Positions 8,579 to 17,567 of a DNA stretch of 64,000 nucleotides are shown one piece after another; within the stretch, counting starts at the first letter, position 1; every line of letters begins with the position of its first letter. This stretch comes from Fibrobacter sp. UWB13 (GTDB taxonomy: Bacteria > Fibrobacterota > Fibrobacteria > Fibrobacterales > Fibrobacteraceae): contig NZ_FXAX01000003.1 of assembly GCF_900177805.1 (NCBI RefSeq), forward strand, positions 62,001 through 126,000, in the 5' to 3' direction. The notes beneath the pieces are model-generated. The model saw only the letters and a list, made by a program, of their open reading frames with translations, made no database searches and was not told the origin of the DNA. Both the position numbers and the translations under genes were made by a program.

Positions 8579-11500
8579 TTATCGAACATTCACGATTCTA
8601 TTTCGTCCGGCAACCCGCAAGAGGTATCGACCGGATTGAGTCACTTGCAACATGACCGTAGAACCGTTTGCATAGCCACGCTGTAACAGTCTGCCCTGCA
8701 AGTCCATGAGCGCATAAGATTCGCCCATTTGCAAACCGCTAATTTCAACCATGCGCCCCTGCGTACGAATCGCTATTGGCGATGCAACAAAAGCAGACGC
8801 AATCGAGACCTTGCCGGAACTGCTTGATTTCACAGAACTACTACTGGATTTCGACTTGTTCGACGAACTCGACGATTTCACTGAACTGCTACTGGATTTC
8901 ACCTTTTCGCTAGAAGACGACGACTTCACAGAACTACTACTAGACTTCGGTACGCTTGACGAGCTAGACGACTTCACAGAACTGCTGCTAGATTTCACCA
9001 TTTCGCTATAAGATGACGAGGACTTCGGCTCACTCGACGAAGACACATCCACAGCACTTGAAGAGCTTGAAGAACTCGAAACGCTCGAAGAGCTAGAACT
9101 TCTCGGAGCAGTCACCACAGCGAGCAGGCTATCGATAAACTTATCCGAAACAGACTTGTTCAACACCGGGTACTTATCGCTATCCGACTGCGTCCAAACA
9201 GAACCATCCAAGCCATGATCCCTGTAAGACTGCAAACGCTTCAGAAGATTCTTGTTGGCGAAATCTTCGGCAGCAACCGCCGTACCGCCAAGACCCTCCG
9301 GCAAGCCTTCCAAATAGTAGGCACCGTCTAAATGAAGATCTACATAATTTTTCTTGAATCCGCAAATACCGCCAATAGAATCCGAGCCCGAAACATTACC
9401 CATGTTGTACGAATTGTATACAAGCGTCGAATCATTCTTAAGGTATCCGACAAGTCCACCAATTCCTCCCTTTTTAGAAGAAGAAACTGTAGCCACATTA
9501 TAGGAATTACTCAAATGCAAGAAATCCGTTATTTCGCCTCCAATTAGCCCACCAACCGCTTGAGTTGCACTGACGGAGCCTTCATTGTAAGAATACATCA
9601 TCGTAAGAGAACCTTTGGTTTCATACGAAAGTCCAATAAGTCCACCCACATCAGCAGCACCTTCAACAGGACCTCGGTGGAAACAAGAAAGTACCAAGGT
9701 CTGTGTACGATCCGTGTAGCCAATCAAGCCACCGACATCTTCGTAACCTTTTACAACACCTTCAAAATAAGAATTGGCAATAACTAAGGACTTCCCATAC
9801 ATCGCTCCGACAAAACCGCCAACACTGTTCCCGCCAAAGACATACGAATCAACAATTCCCAAATTCTTGATAACCAGATTTCCCGATTCAATCCTGCCAA
9901 AGAAACCACACGCAGCATGCGAAGAACTATGGCAATACAGCTCCGACAAAATCAATCCAGAAATCGTATGGCCATTTCCGTCAAACACACCTTGATAGTT
10001 ATTCAACGGGAACCACGGCTCAAACGAAGATATTTTCGACGAATCCAGTTTTCCATCAACAAGGACATTTTCGTTCAGAACAATATCATCAGTCAACTTT
10101 GCACAAAGAGGAGTCTTCAGACTATCCACAATATCCCTGAACAGATTCAATTCACTTACATTTGCAATTTCATAGCAACCATCTTTCTGCAACGGGTAAT
10201 GGATCCACTTTGCGTAGAAAGTCTGCGGGCCCTTCGCCTCAGCAGGAATAGCCTTCATGGCTTCGCCCGAAAAATCCGCATTAGCATACCAACCGCCAAA
10301 GACATCACCATCCTTTACAGGAATCGGAAGCGTCGTAACAATCCCCTCTTTATACTTGTTGTAATATTTCACCGTATCATCCGGGAATGTCACCAGCTTC
10401 AAGTCCGACAAGGCAACGCTCGCCGAGATGGAGCCACTAAAAATCGGATAACTATCGGAGCCAACTTTCTGTCCCCAAACGAGTCCGTCGCGCCCGGCAG
10501 TCCGGTAATTGTGGAGCAAAGTCGCAACAGTTCCATCAGAAAAAAGTTCAGAATCAACATTGGAAACCACAACAGAATCTACGGTACGATAAGTTTTTTC
10601 TATTTGCTTTTTAGTTGTTTCCGTGAACGTATTCTCAAATTCAGGAGCTAAACGCGTTTCAATCGAAGAAATAGCAGGCCTCACCTCTAAAGACTTTTCT
10701 TTTGCATAGGGGTCTATTCCATACGAATTAACAACAAAAAGTCTATAATCCTGAGTATAACTATATCCAACGCGCCCCACCAAAAGCCCGACATAATTAG
10801 AAGAAATCAGCTTTGCCGCACTATAAGAATTTGCAATCAGAGTTTTCCCATAAGTTTGACCAATCAAGCCACCGGATAAAGAACCATTAACAATACCATC
10901 ATTGTACGAAAGCTCTAGCGTCAAAGAATCTCCTCGATGATGACCCACAAGACCAGCACCGCTTCCAAGAATATAGGATGACGAATAGCAGTTCCTCACA
11001 TGGACAGCCTTGCTAGAATCACGAACAAGCCCCACAATCGCGCCTACGCCACTAGCGCCATGGAAATACGAATCCATAACGCCTACATTTTCGATTTTCA
11101 CTTCGCGTTCGGGATCCGGATTCATGACAGACCCAAACAAACCGATATAATAATATCCGTCATTGAAATAGAGACCCGATAAAACATGACCCGCACCGTC
11201 AAAATCTCCGGCAAAATTCCAGATAGGAATCCAAGGGAGGAAGTTTTTTCCATCCCCATTAAGGGTATCATTCAGCAACACATTTTTATTAACAACAATA
11301 TCCTTTGTCAACTTTCCACAAACGTAATCACCATTATAAGAAACCGCATTTGCAATCAAGGCAAAGCCATAAAGTTCCTCGGCTGAGCCAATCTGATAGC
11401 ATCCATCGGCTTTTTTAGGATACTTGACATCGAGTTTTTTCGCAGGATTTTCATACGTTCCCACGGAGCTTACCAAGACGCTACCCGTCAGATTCGGGTA

Positions 11501-12496
11501 CAAGTCAGCACCCAACGTCTGTCCCCACATAGAGCCTTCAACACCATTTTTATTATAGTTGCGCAACCATTCGAGGATTAGGCCAAATCTAAAGTCATCC
11601 TTTTGCAAAGCCATTCCCAACTCGATGGGTTCTCCAAATTCCGGCAACAAATAAAAGATATTATCGGCAACCAAATCATCACTCTTATACGAGCCCACAA
11701 GAGGAAGCGGGTTGTCCGTGAATCCCCGTTCAATATAACTGAATGAATTGTAAATGCTCAATTTTCCAAGTGAAGTTCCAACAAGGCCACCAGCAACATC
11801 ACCAGAAGCCGAGCCTACATTATACGAATTCACAATAGTCAGATCACCGTCGTTACGACCTACAAAACCTCCACAACCTGTAGAGTCTCCTTCATAATAT
11901 CGGGAAACATACCCCTTATTATAGGATTCGCTAATTTTAAGAGAACTGGCACAGCCTACCAATCCGCCTGAAACCCAACGCGATTCAACGTTGCCACTTT
12001 GGTAGCTATTCGTTATTTCTGCTGCATGAGCTTTTCCTGCAATGGCGCCGTTACAACCCGCACCAGAAAAATAGTTGCCAGCGATACCTAGGTTCTTGAC
12101 AACTGCAAGTTTTTCAACGCTACCATCGGCGTTCGTAAAGCCACGGAGTTCACCAAACAACCCTACACTTGATGTAGAATCCTTTGAAAACTGGTACGCA
12201 CTGTAATAAAGATTTTCAATGGTATGGTTTTGCCCATCGAAAACACCCCGGAAAAGCTCTATGGGAACCCAGTAATTCGTGTAATTCCAACTCTCCCAAT
12301 CCACGTAAATATCAGCCGTCAGCTTACCACATTCGTCGTGCGTTTTGGAAGCATTTACAATATCGGCAAAGCCATAAAGCTCTTCAGCGGTCGAAATGGC
12401 GTAGCAGCCATCGGAATCAAGCTTAGGCGCAGACGGGACAATCGGATCAGCAGCAAAAGCTACAGCCGCCAAAGCAAGAATTAAAAAACGTTCCAT
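8579..12496 (-). CDS. Giant secreted GLUG-repeat protein with Ser-rich linker and T9SS-like C-terminal domain
   Basis: 1305 residues. The ATG at 12496 is chosen because AGGAGG lies six bases upstream and a clear signal peptide follows (MERFLILALAAVAFA). Three large sections each begin with a DGCYxIxxxxEL motif, and carry GLUG-type repeats (GGLVGxxxGxLxIxNSYN and similar). About residues 700-765 form an InlB/Listeria-Bacteroides-type repeat (GGWYANADFSGE... FYAKW). Residues about 1130-1227 are a linker of SSSSS blocks with K, V, P and E. The last 75 or so residues (ALMDLQGRLLQRG... GRYLLRVAG) fit a type IX secretion sorting domain. Likely exported to the surface; adhesion or matrix role is inference. 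A close architectural paralogue lies at 41.0-45.5 kb. Confidence 0.8.
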   Translation of the reverse strand: MERFLILALAAVAFAADPIVPSAPKLDSDGCYAISTAEELYGFADIVNASKTHDECGKLTADIYVDWESWNYTNYWVPIELFRGVFDGQNHTIENLYYSAYQFSKDSTSSVGLFGELRGFTNADGSVEKLAVVKNLGIAGNYFSGAGCNGAIAGKAHAAEITNSYQSGNVESRWVSGGLVGCASSLKISESYNKGYVSRYYEGDSTGCGGFVGRNDGDLTIVNSYNVGSASGDVAGGLVGTSLGKLSIYNSFSYIERGFTDNPLPLVGSYKSDDLVADNIFYLLPEFGEPIELGMALQKDDFRFGLILEWLRNYNKNGVEGSMWGQTLGADLYPNLTGSVLVSSVGTYENPAKKLDVKYPKKADGCYQIGSAEELYGFALIANAVSYNGDYVCGKLTKDIVVNKNVLLNDTLNGDGKNFLPWIPIWNFAGDFDGAGHVLSGLYFNDGYYYIGLFGSVMNPDPEREVKIENVGVMDSYFHGASGVGAIVGLVRDSSKAVHVRNCYSSSYILGSGAGLVGHHRGDSLTLELSYNDGIVNGSLSGGLIGQTYGKTLIANSYSAAKLISSNYVGLLVGRVGYSYTQDYRLFVVNSYGIDPYAKEKSLEVRPAISSIETRLAPEFENTFTETTKKQIEKTYRTVDSVVVSNVDSELFSDGTVATLLHNYRTAGRDGLVWGQKVGSDSYPIFSGSISASVALSDLKLVTFPDDTVKYYNKYKEGIVTTLPIPVKDGDVFGGWYANADFSGEAMKAIPAEAKGPQTFYAKWIHYPLQKDGCYEIANVSELNLFRDIVDSLKTPLCAKLTDDIVLNENVLVDGKLDSSKISSFEPWFPLNNYQGVFDGNGHTISGLILSELYCHSSSHAACGFFGRIESGNLVIKNLGIVDSYVFGGNSVGGFVGAMYGKSLVIANSYFEGVVKGYEDVGGLIGYTDRTQTLVLSCFHRGPVEGAADVGGLIGLSYETKGSLTMMYSYNEGSVSATQAVGGLIGGEITDFLHLSNSYNVATVSSSKKGGIGGLVGYLKNDSTLVYNSYNMGNVSGSDSIGGICGFKKNYVDLHLDGAYYLEGLPEGLGGTAVAAEDFANKNLLKRLQSYRDHGLDGSVWTQSDSDKYPVLNKSVSDKFIDSLLAVVTAPRSSSSSSVSSSSSSSSAVDVSSSSEPKSSSSYSEMVKSSSSSVKSSSSSSVPKSSSSSVKSSSSSEKVKSSSSSVKSSSSSNKSKSSSSSVKSSSSGKVSIASAFVASPIAIRTQGRMVEISGLQMGESYALMDLQGRLLQRGYANGSTVMLQVTQSGRYLLRVAGRNRIVNVR
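8815..9110 (-). repeat. Low-complexity DNA encoding the poly-Ser linker
   Basis: Reiterated codons for Ser with interspersed Lys, Val and Glu (units like KSSSSSV). The repeated pattern makes this segment prone to length change by slippage or recombination. Confidence 0.75.
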
Positions 12497-12581
12497 AAAT
12501 TTCCTCCTTCTTTTCAACAAGAAAAGCACCCCGACTTAAAAGCCAGGATGCTGTATAAAATACAAATTTTTCGAAAAAATT

Positions 12582-12684
12582 CAGTAATTAGTCATCAGTC
12601 ATTAGTCAATAGTTACTGTTAGGCACCAAAGGTGCGACTATTCAACCAAAAACTAAAGACTAATGACTAGCAACTACAAACTAA
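12582..12684. repeat. Palindromic heptad-repeat element with central hairpin
   Basis: Left arm is a run of 7-bp units near AGTCATT (12583-12613). The centre is GCACC-aaa-GGTGC (12623-12635). The right arm holds the complementary heptads (ACTAAAG, ACTAATG, ACTAGCA, ACTACAA) and ends AACTAA. The two arms can pair over about 40 bp. The right arm runs into the last codons and stop of purT (stop at 12674-12676). Same design as the element at 50.35-50.46 kb. Confidence 0.7.
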
Positions 12685-13858
12685 TTTTCACTTTTTCGCG
12701 CATAGCCATGACAGTTGCCTTGGCTTCTTCGACAGTATCACGGCGAGCAAGGAGAACGCCCATACGGCGGTGGCCCTTGAGTTCCGGCTTTCCGAACAAG
12801 CGAAGGCCCGTATCCGGTTCTGCAAGAACTTCTTCCAAGCCGCTGAACTTCACATGGTCAGAATTGCCATCGACAACGATTGCCTTCGAGGCGCTCGGGC
12901 CGTGGAATGCAATGTTCGGAATCGGGAGACCGAGAATAGCGCGGGCATGCAATGCAAATTCGGAGAGGTCCTGAGAAATGAGCGTCACCATGCCCGTATC
13001 GTGCGGACGCGGAGAGACTTCGCTGAACAAGACTTCGTCCTTGCAAACGAAAAGTTCCACACCAAAGATGCCACGACCGCCAAGAGCGTCCGTGACCTTC
13101 TTTGCAATCACCTTTGCCTGTTCCAAGAGTTCCGGCTTCATCGGCTGCGGCTGCCAAGATTCCTGATAGTCGCCGCCCACTTGATGGTGACCAATCGGTT
13201 CCAAGAAGCTGGTGCCGCCCACATGGCGCACCGTAAGCAAAGTAATTTCGTAATCGAATGGCACAAAGCCTTCGACAATCACGCGGCTGGCAGCACCAGT
13301 GCGACCACCCGTCTGGGAAATGTTCCAGGAATTTTCAATGTCGGCTTCGGTCTTGATGACGCTCTGACCGTGACCGGAAGAACTCATCACCGGCTTTACA
13401 ACGCACGGGATGCCGATTTCTTTGACCGCCGCCTTGAAATCTTCGTAGTTATCCGCAAAGCGGTACGGGCTCGTCTTGAGTCCGAGCTCTTCGGCAGCCA
13501 AGCGGCGAATGCCTTCGCGGTTCATCGTGAGCTTCGTGGCCTTAGCGGTCGGGATGACATTGTAGCCTTCCTTTTCAAGTTCCACGAGCGTATCCGTTGC
13601 AATCGCTTCGACTTCCGGCACGATGTAGTCCGGTTTTTCCTTTTCAATGACGGCACGGAGTTCCTTGCCATCGAGCATGTTAATCACGTAGCTGCGATGA
13701 GCCACCTGCATGCCCGGAGCGTTGGCGTAACGGTCCACTGCAATCACTTCGACGCCAAGACGCATCATTTCGATGATGACTTCCTTGCCCAATTCGCCAG
13801 AACCGCAAAAGAGAACCTTCGTTGCGGTAGAACTAAGAGGTGTACCGATCTCTGCCAT
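12674..13858 (-). CDS. purT: Formate-dependent phosphoribosylglycinamide formyltransferase (GAR transformylase 2)
   Basis: 394 residues, the typical PurT length. The N-terminal pre-ATP-grasp fold shows [20 protein letters not shown] and [17 protein letters not shown]. The ATP-grasp domain has [17 protein letters not shown] and [31 protein letters not shown], and the substrate-binding region [27 protein letters not shown] is standard. It makes formyl-GAR from GAR, formate and ATP in purine synthesis. AGGAG precedes the ATG. The gene appears monocistronic. A repeat element overlaps its 3' end. Confidence 0.95.
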   Translation of the reverse strand: MAEIGTPLSSTATKVLFCGSGELGKEVIIEMMRLGVEVIAVDRYANAPGMQVAHRSYVINMLDGKELRAVIEKEKPDYIVPEVEAIATDTLVELEKEGYNVIPTAKATKLTMNREGIRRLAAEELGLKTSPYRFADNYEDFKAAVKEIGIPCVVKPVMSSSGHGQSVIKTEADIENSWNISQTGGRTGAASRVIVEGFVPFDYEITLLTVRHVGGTSFLEPIGHHQVGGDYQESWQPQPMKPELLEQAKVIAKKVTDALGGRGIFGVELFVCKDEVLFSEVSPRPHDTGMVTLISQDLSEFALHARAILGLPIPNIAFHGPSASKAIVVDGNSDHVKFSGLEEVLAEPDTGLRLFGKPELKGHRRMGVLLARRDTVEEAKATVMAMREKVKISL

Positions 13859-13904
13859 AAAAACTCCTTGTTGTGACTACAAATATAAAATTATTAGGCA
13901 ACCA

Positions 13905-13960
13905 TTAACGGAGATGCCCTCCCGGAACGGGGTCCGGGATGACAAGTGGCGGGCATGAAT
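13905..13960. repeat. Intergenic GGAGAT...CGGGATGAC...GGCATGA repeat
   Basis: Contains GGAGATGCCC, then an inner hairpin (CCCGGaacggggtCCGGG), then ATGAC and GGCGGGCATGA. Related copies lie at 15.55, 31.82 (reverse), 47.33 kb and, within the asparaginase gene, 52.17-52.26 kb. Confidence 0.6.
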
Positions 13961-15531
13961 TAGAATTTCAAATCAACCGGATTGAAATTGAATTTCACGC
14001 CTGAGCGGATCCAGGCGTCAGAGCCATCTTCACGCTTGTCATGAGCAAGATTGCGATACACGCGAAAGCCTCCGCCAAAGTAGAATCTAAACCAGTCTTG
14101 CACTTTTCTTTCATAAAGAACATCAACGACAAACTGTTTTTCCACAACGCCCGAAAGCGCACTTTCCGGTTTCAAAGCAACATCGTAGTCCGTATAAAGC
14201 TCCTTATCGCCTTGACGCAGCCAAGCAAGCGTAAGCGTTGCCGAATGAACGCTCCATTTCCAGTTCATGTCAAACCAGAGATCAAGTGCATCGCAGCCTC
14301 TGCGGTAACCAATGGGATAATCAACAAAGTAAGCATCGGCGTAATCAGGTTCTCCCTGCTCGCGATAATTACTGCGATAATTGCGACGACCCGTGTATTT
14401 CAAAAGCGGAAGTCGGCTGTTGTTTGCCGCCGGGTCCGTTTTCACGACATCCAAGCGCCAAGAGAACTTGCCGTAGTTGCGGGTTTCAAGTTCATGATAG
14501 TATCCGACCATGTAATTAATGATGGAGCGGTTCGTACCCTTCTTTTTATCTTCACCCACCGGGCTTGCAATATCTTCCATGTTAATTTGGCTATAGAACT
14601 TAGCACCATTGGAAGTCTTGTAACCAAATTCTACAGAAGTCGCAGCAGACGTATATCCCGTAGCGTAGTTATCATGCCAATACATAAACGGATTGAAAGA
14701 GCGGAATTCCAGAGACTTGCCGCCAATGACACTTTGTTCCACAAGGTAAATCCAGAATTTCTTTGTATCGACACCGAGCCTATGGAATACCATGTTTTTC
14801 ACATTTTCGGTATAAGTACGATTGCGCTGGTTACTAACCTGACGACCGAGTTGCGTACATTTTTGGGCATACGCTTCGCTCCCTTCAGGCGGGCAGCCTG
14901 TTTCGTGATCAATCACATCATTAAAAAGCCAGGCGTTCAACGAACTCAGCAAAAAGTCATAGCGGAAAATGCCAATATTCAATTTCCAGTGAATGCCATC
15001 GTGATACGGCAAACCTCCCAGAAAAACATCATTCTTGGAAACTTTCAAATCTTCGGGATTAAAACGACCAAACTGCACAAAGCCAACTTCATTATCCCAC
15101 TTGGCATAGGCATTGATCGGCACATTGATATCAAGTTCACTCGGCTTGTAGGTAAAGTTCGTCTTGAGTTCGCTATTGTACCAAGCTTCCAAATCCTTGC
15201 GCAAAGGAGCTTCTATCAAGAAGTGGAAATCCTTGTAGCCCGCGCGGAAACTCAGCGTAAAGAACGGATTGATGCGTTCCTCGTAACTACGAGCCGTTTC
15301 TAGTGGAATTCTGATACCATACCAGTTATCACCAATTTTGCTGGTTTTATAGTTTTCGAGTTTTTCAACAGAAAACATCGGGTCGGTCGGTCCGCCGTTA
15401 AAGCCGAAATTGAAATCAGTCCCAATCTGGAAATAGCCAACCTTTTCCGCAAGCTTTTCAGAAACATTTTCAGTCGAGGCAAGCGCCGCCCCCGCCATCA
15501 AACAAGCAAACAATAAAGCACGAGATAACAT
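13960..15531 (-). CDS. Putative outer-membrane beta-barrel protein
   Basis: 523 residues with a signal peptide (MLSRALLFACLMAGAALAS). The mature part is rich in alternating aromatic/polar stretches ending in Phe or Tyr, and ends WIRSGVKFNFNPVDLKF with a terminal Phe, as outer-membrane barrels do. The segment FRSFNPFMYWHDNY... GAKFYSQINMEDI recalls Wzi-like capsule-assembly barrels, but the match is weak and from memory. Role in surface polysaccharide attachment or transport is therefore only a suggestion. The gene is next to ftsZ on the same strand but separated from it by 330 bp of structured intergenic sequence. Confidence 0.6.
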   Translation of the reverse strand: MLSRALLFACLMAGAALASTENVSEKLAEKVGYFQIGTDFNFGFNGGPTDPMFSVEKLENYKTSKIGDNWYGIRIPLETARSYEERINPFFTLSFRAGYKDFHFLIEAPLRKDLEAWYNSELKTNFTYKPSELDINVPINAYAKWDNEVGFVQFGRFNPEDLKVSKNDVFLGGLPYHDGIHWKLNIGIFRYDFLLSSLNAWLFNDVIDHETGCPPEGSEAYAQKCTQLGRQVSNQRNRTYTENVKNMVFHRLGVDTKKFWIYLVEQSVIGGKSLEFRSFNPFMYWHDNYATGYTSAATSVEFGYKTSNGAKFYSQINMEDIASPVGEDKKKGTNRSIINYMVGYYHELETRNYGKFSWRLDVVKTDPAANNSRLPLLKYTGRRNYRSNYREQGEPDYADAYFVDYPIGYRRGCDALDLWFDMNWKWSVHSATLTLAWLRQGDKELYTDYDVALKPESALSGVVEKQFVVDVLYERKVQDWFRFYFGGGFRVYRNLAHDKREDGSDAWIRSGVKFNFNPVDLKF

Positions 15532-15549
15532 AACATAAATGTATTAAAA

Positions 15550-15592
15550 AGGTGATTCCGGCACGGAGGCCGGAATGACAAATCAGGCATGA
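15550..15592. repeat. Intergenic GATTCCGG...CCGGAATGAC...GGCATGA repeat
   Basis: Hairpin CCGG-cacggagg-CCGG followed by AATGACA and GGCATGA; same family as the copy at 13.9 kb, and 20 bases before the start of the barrel gene (on the other side of its start codon). Confidence 0.55.
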
Positions 15593-15866
15593 AGCAAGCA
15601 CGCCGTGAGCCCCAAGTGCCTCGTATCAACGAGGCATGGTGGCGAAAGCGGAGCGCCGACGGAGTTTTTCTATTGATTCAGAGCGGAGCGGACACGATAA
15701 GGACCACCCAGGCAGGGAGACCCGGGTGATCCCTTGTGTTGTGGTGGGTGCGCACTCACGCACCCGTGTGTGTGTATTCGTTCTCGGAGGCGCACTCGAA
15801 AACATTCGAACGCACCAGGTCGAATTTCGTTATTGCAATGTAGAGCTAATCGTTATGCACGATTAG
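15593..15866 (-). other. Structured intergenic region downstream of ftsZ (five stem-loops, possible 3' UTR or small RNA)
   Basis: In minus-strand order: an 8-bp stem at 15846-15866 that includes the ftsZ stop codon; a stem-loop at 15789-15816; a perfect 7-bp GC stem at 15746-15765; a long stem at 15701-15732; and an 8-bp stem at 15617-15636. Two stems (15789-15816 and 15701-15732) contain G-U pairs on the minus strand that would be A-C mismatches on the plus strand, which favours an RNA made in the ftsZ direction. No T run follows, so the 3' end is undefined. Confidence 0.45.
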
Positions 15867-17536
15867 AACAAGTCTGTCATACGCATAAAGGCCGGCAATT
15901 CGTAATCGACATCGCGGTCCTTGAGAGCGTCTTCAGAAGCCTTCTGGCTACGCATGTAAGCCGGAGTAGCATAATCAACAGTGTTCACCTGTTCGGTCTG
16001 AGCCGGACGGGATTCCTGCTTGAAAGTGCTAGTGTAGTTGCCGTTAGAAAGCGGATCTGCTTCGGCGGCACCCGGAAGTTCTTCGGATTCACGAGCGTTC
16101 TTGGACGGAGCAACAGTTTCTTCCGTATAGCTAGCCTTAGCATCGAAGCTCGGGGAAGCGAAAGAAGAAGCCGGAGCAAACATGGCAGCAGCAGCGTTCA
16201 CCGGAGCAGCCTGGCGGGCTGCAGCGGGCTGAGCATAAGTGTTCTGCGGAGCCGTGTAAGACTGAGCAGAGTAAGACGGAGCAGCCGGAGCTGTTGCCGG
16301 AACAACGCGCTGAGTAACAGCCGGAGTAGCAACCGTCGGAGCGGCAGGCATAGCGGCAGTCGGCATGGCAGCCGTGTTACGGCCAGCAAGAGCAAGGAAG
16401 TTCGTGGTCGGACGCGGAGTAGCAGCCTGCACCGGAGCAGCCGGGGCCTGATACTGAGCCTGTGCCTGATTCATCTGGTAAGCAGCAGTACCGATACCAG
16501 CGTAATTCACTGCAGCGGCATTGTTAGAGCCACCGCAACCCGTTGCGATGATGGTGATGCAAACCTTGTCGCCAAGTTCCGGAAGAGTGATATCACCGAC
16601 GATGATGTTCGGGTTGCCTTCTTCGCCCACAGCGTCGTAAATGTGTTCCATAGCTTCGTTGTGTTCGAGCAAGGAGTAGTTTTCGCCGTGAGAAACGTTG
16701 ATGAGCACGCCAGAAGCACCCTGGATGTCGATATCTTCGAGAAGCGGAGAAGAGAGAGCTGCATCGGCAGCGGCAACACCGCGGCCTTCGCCTTCTGCAG
16801 TACCCGTACCCATAAGAGCGGAACCACCCTTGAGCATAACCTTGCGGATATCAGCAAAGTCAACGTGCACAAGACCGTGACGGAACATGATGCTGCAGAT
16901 GCTCTGCACTGCGTTACCGAGGATTTCGTCAGCCATCTTGAAGGCTTCGTCAACAGTAGCGCTCTTGTTCGTGTTCTGGATGAGGTTCAAAAGCTTCTTG
17001 TTTTCGATAACGATGATCGTATCGGCAGCTTCGCGAAGAGCGCGAACGCCATTCTGAGCCAAGGAATTACGGACGTTACCTTCAAAGCGGAACGGCTTTG
17101 TAACAACGGCAACCGTAAGGATTCCAAGTTCACGTGCAACAGTAGCAACGATCGGAGCAGCACCCGTACCGGTACCACCGCCCATGCCTGCGGTCACAAA
17201 CACGAGGTCCGCACCCATCATGGCCTTCTTCAAGTCATCGATGTTTTCTTCGACAGCCTTGCGACCCATTTCCGGATCCATGCCAGCACCGAGATTTCTC
17301 GTGCTCTTTTCACCGATAAGGATCTTGTGGTCGGCGAGACTCTGATCCAGAGCCATAGCATCGGTATTGATGGCATAGTATTCTACACCTTCAATATTCA
17401 TCTGCTTCATACGGTTCACAGTATTGCCGCCAGCACCGCCGACGCCAAAAACTTTCACCTTGGCATTTCTGGTTGGAGTGTCATCACCCGTGATACGAGA
17501 CATAGCCTCGAAATTGATATTTGCAAAGTCACTCAT
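15863..17536 (-). CDS. ftsZ: Cell division GTPase FtsZ
   Basis: 557 residues, much longer than the usual 380-400. The GTPase core covers about 1-330: FGVGGAGGNTV (30-40), the tubulin signature GGGTGTGAAP (119-128) and the T7 loop. In the T7 loop the sequence reads HVDFADI where most FtsZ have NxDFxD: the two catalytic Asp remain but Asn is His. A roughly 200-residue Ala/Pro/Thr/Gln-rich disordered linker follows, then a conserved C-terminal peptide (YELPAFMRMTDLF) for FtsA binding. It forms the Z ring with the adjacent ftsA product. Last gene of the dcw cluster. Confidence 0.97.
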   Translation of the reverse strand: MSDFANINFEAMSRITGDDTPTRNAKVKVFGVGGAGGNTVNRMKQMNIEGVEYYAINTDAMALDQSLADHKILIGEKSTRNLGAGMDPEMGRKAVEENIDDLKKAMMGADLVFVTAGMGGGTGTGAAPIVATVARELGILTVAVVTKPFRFEGNVRNSLAQNGVRALREAADTIIVIENKKLLNLIQNTNKSATVDEAFKMADEILGNAVQSICSIMFRHGLVHVDFADIRKVMLKGGSALMGTGTAEGEGRGVAAADAALSSPLLEDIDIQGASGVLINVSHGENYSLLEHNEAMEHIYDAVGEEGNPNIIVGDITLPELGDKVCITIIATGCGGSNNAAAVNYAGIGTAAYQMNQAQAQYQAPAAPVQAATPRPTTNFLALAGRNTAAMPTAAMPAAPTVATPAVTQRVVPATAPAAPSYSAQSYTAPQNTYAQPAAARQAAPVNAAAAMFAPASSFASPSFDAKASYTEETVAPSKNARESEELPGAAEADPLSNGNYTSTFKQESRPAQTEQVNTVDYATPAYMRSQKASEDALKDRDVDYELPAFMRMTDLF

Positions 17537-17567
17537 AGTTTATCTCCCTGATTTGAGTGGTTTATGG

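Noticed and set aside
8815-9110. Poly-Ser region considered as a CRISPR or satellite array
   Set aside because: Units are irregular and in frame with a coding sequence; it is a protein linker.
15593-15866. Stem-loop region considered as RNase P RNA
   Set aside because: The universal P4 sequences (GAGGAAAGTCC and ACAGAA types) are absent.
15734-17551. 605-codon plus-strand frame opposite ftsZ
   Set aside because: Ser/Arg-rich composition from the antisense of ftsZ; no recognisable domain.
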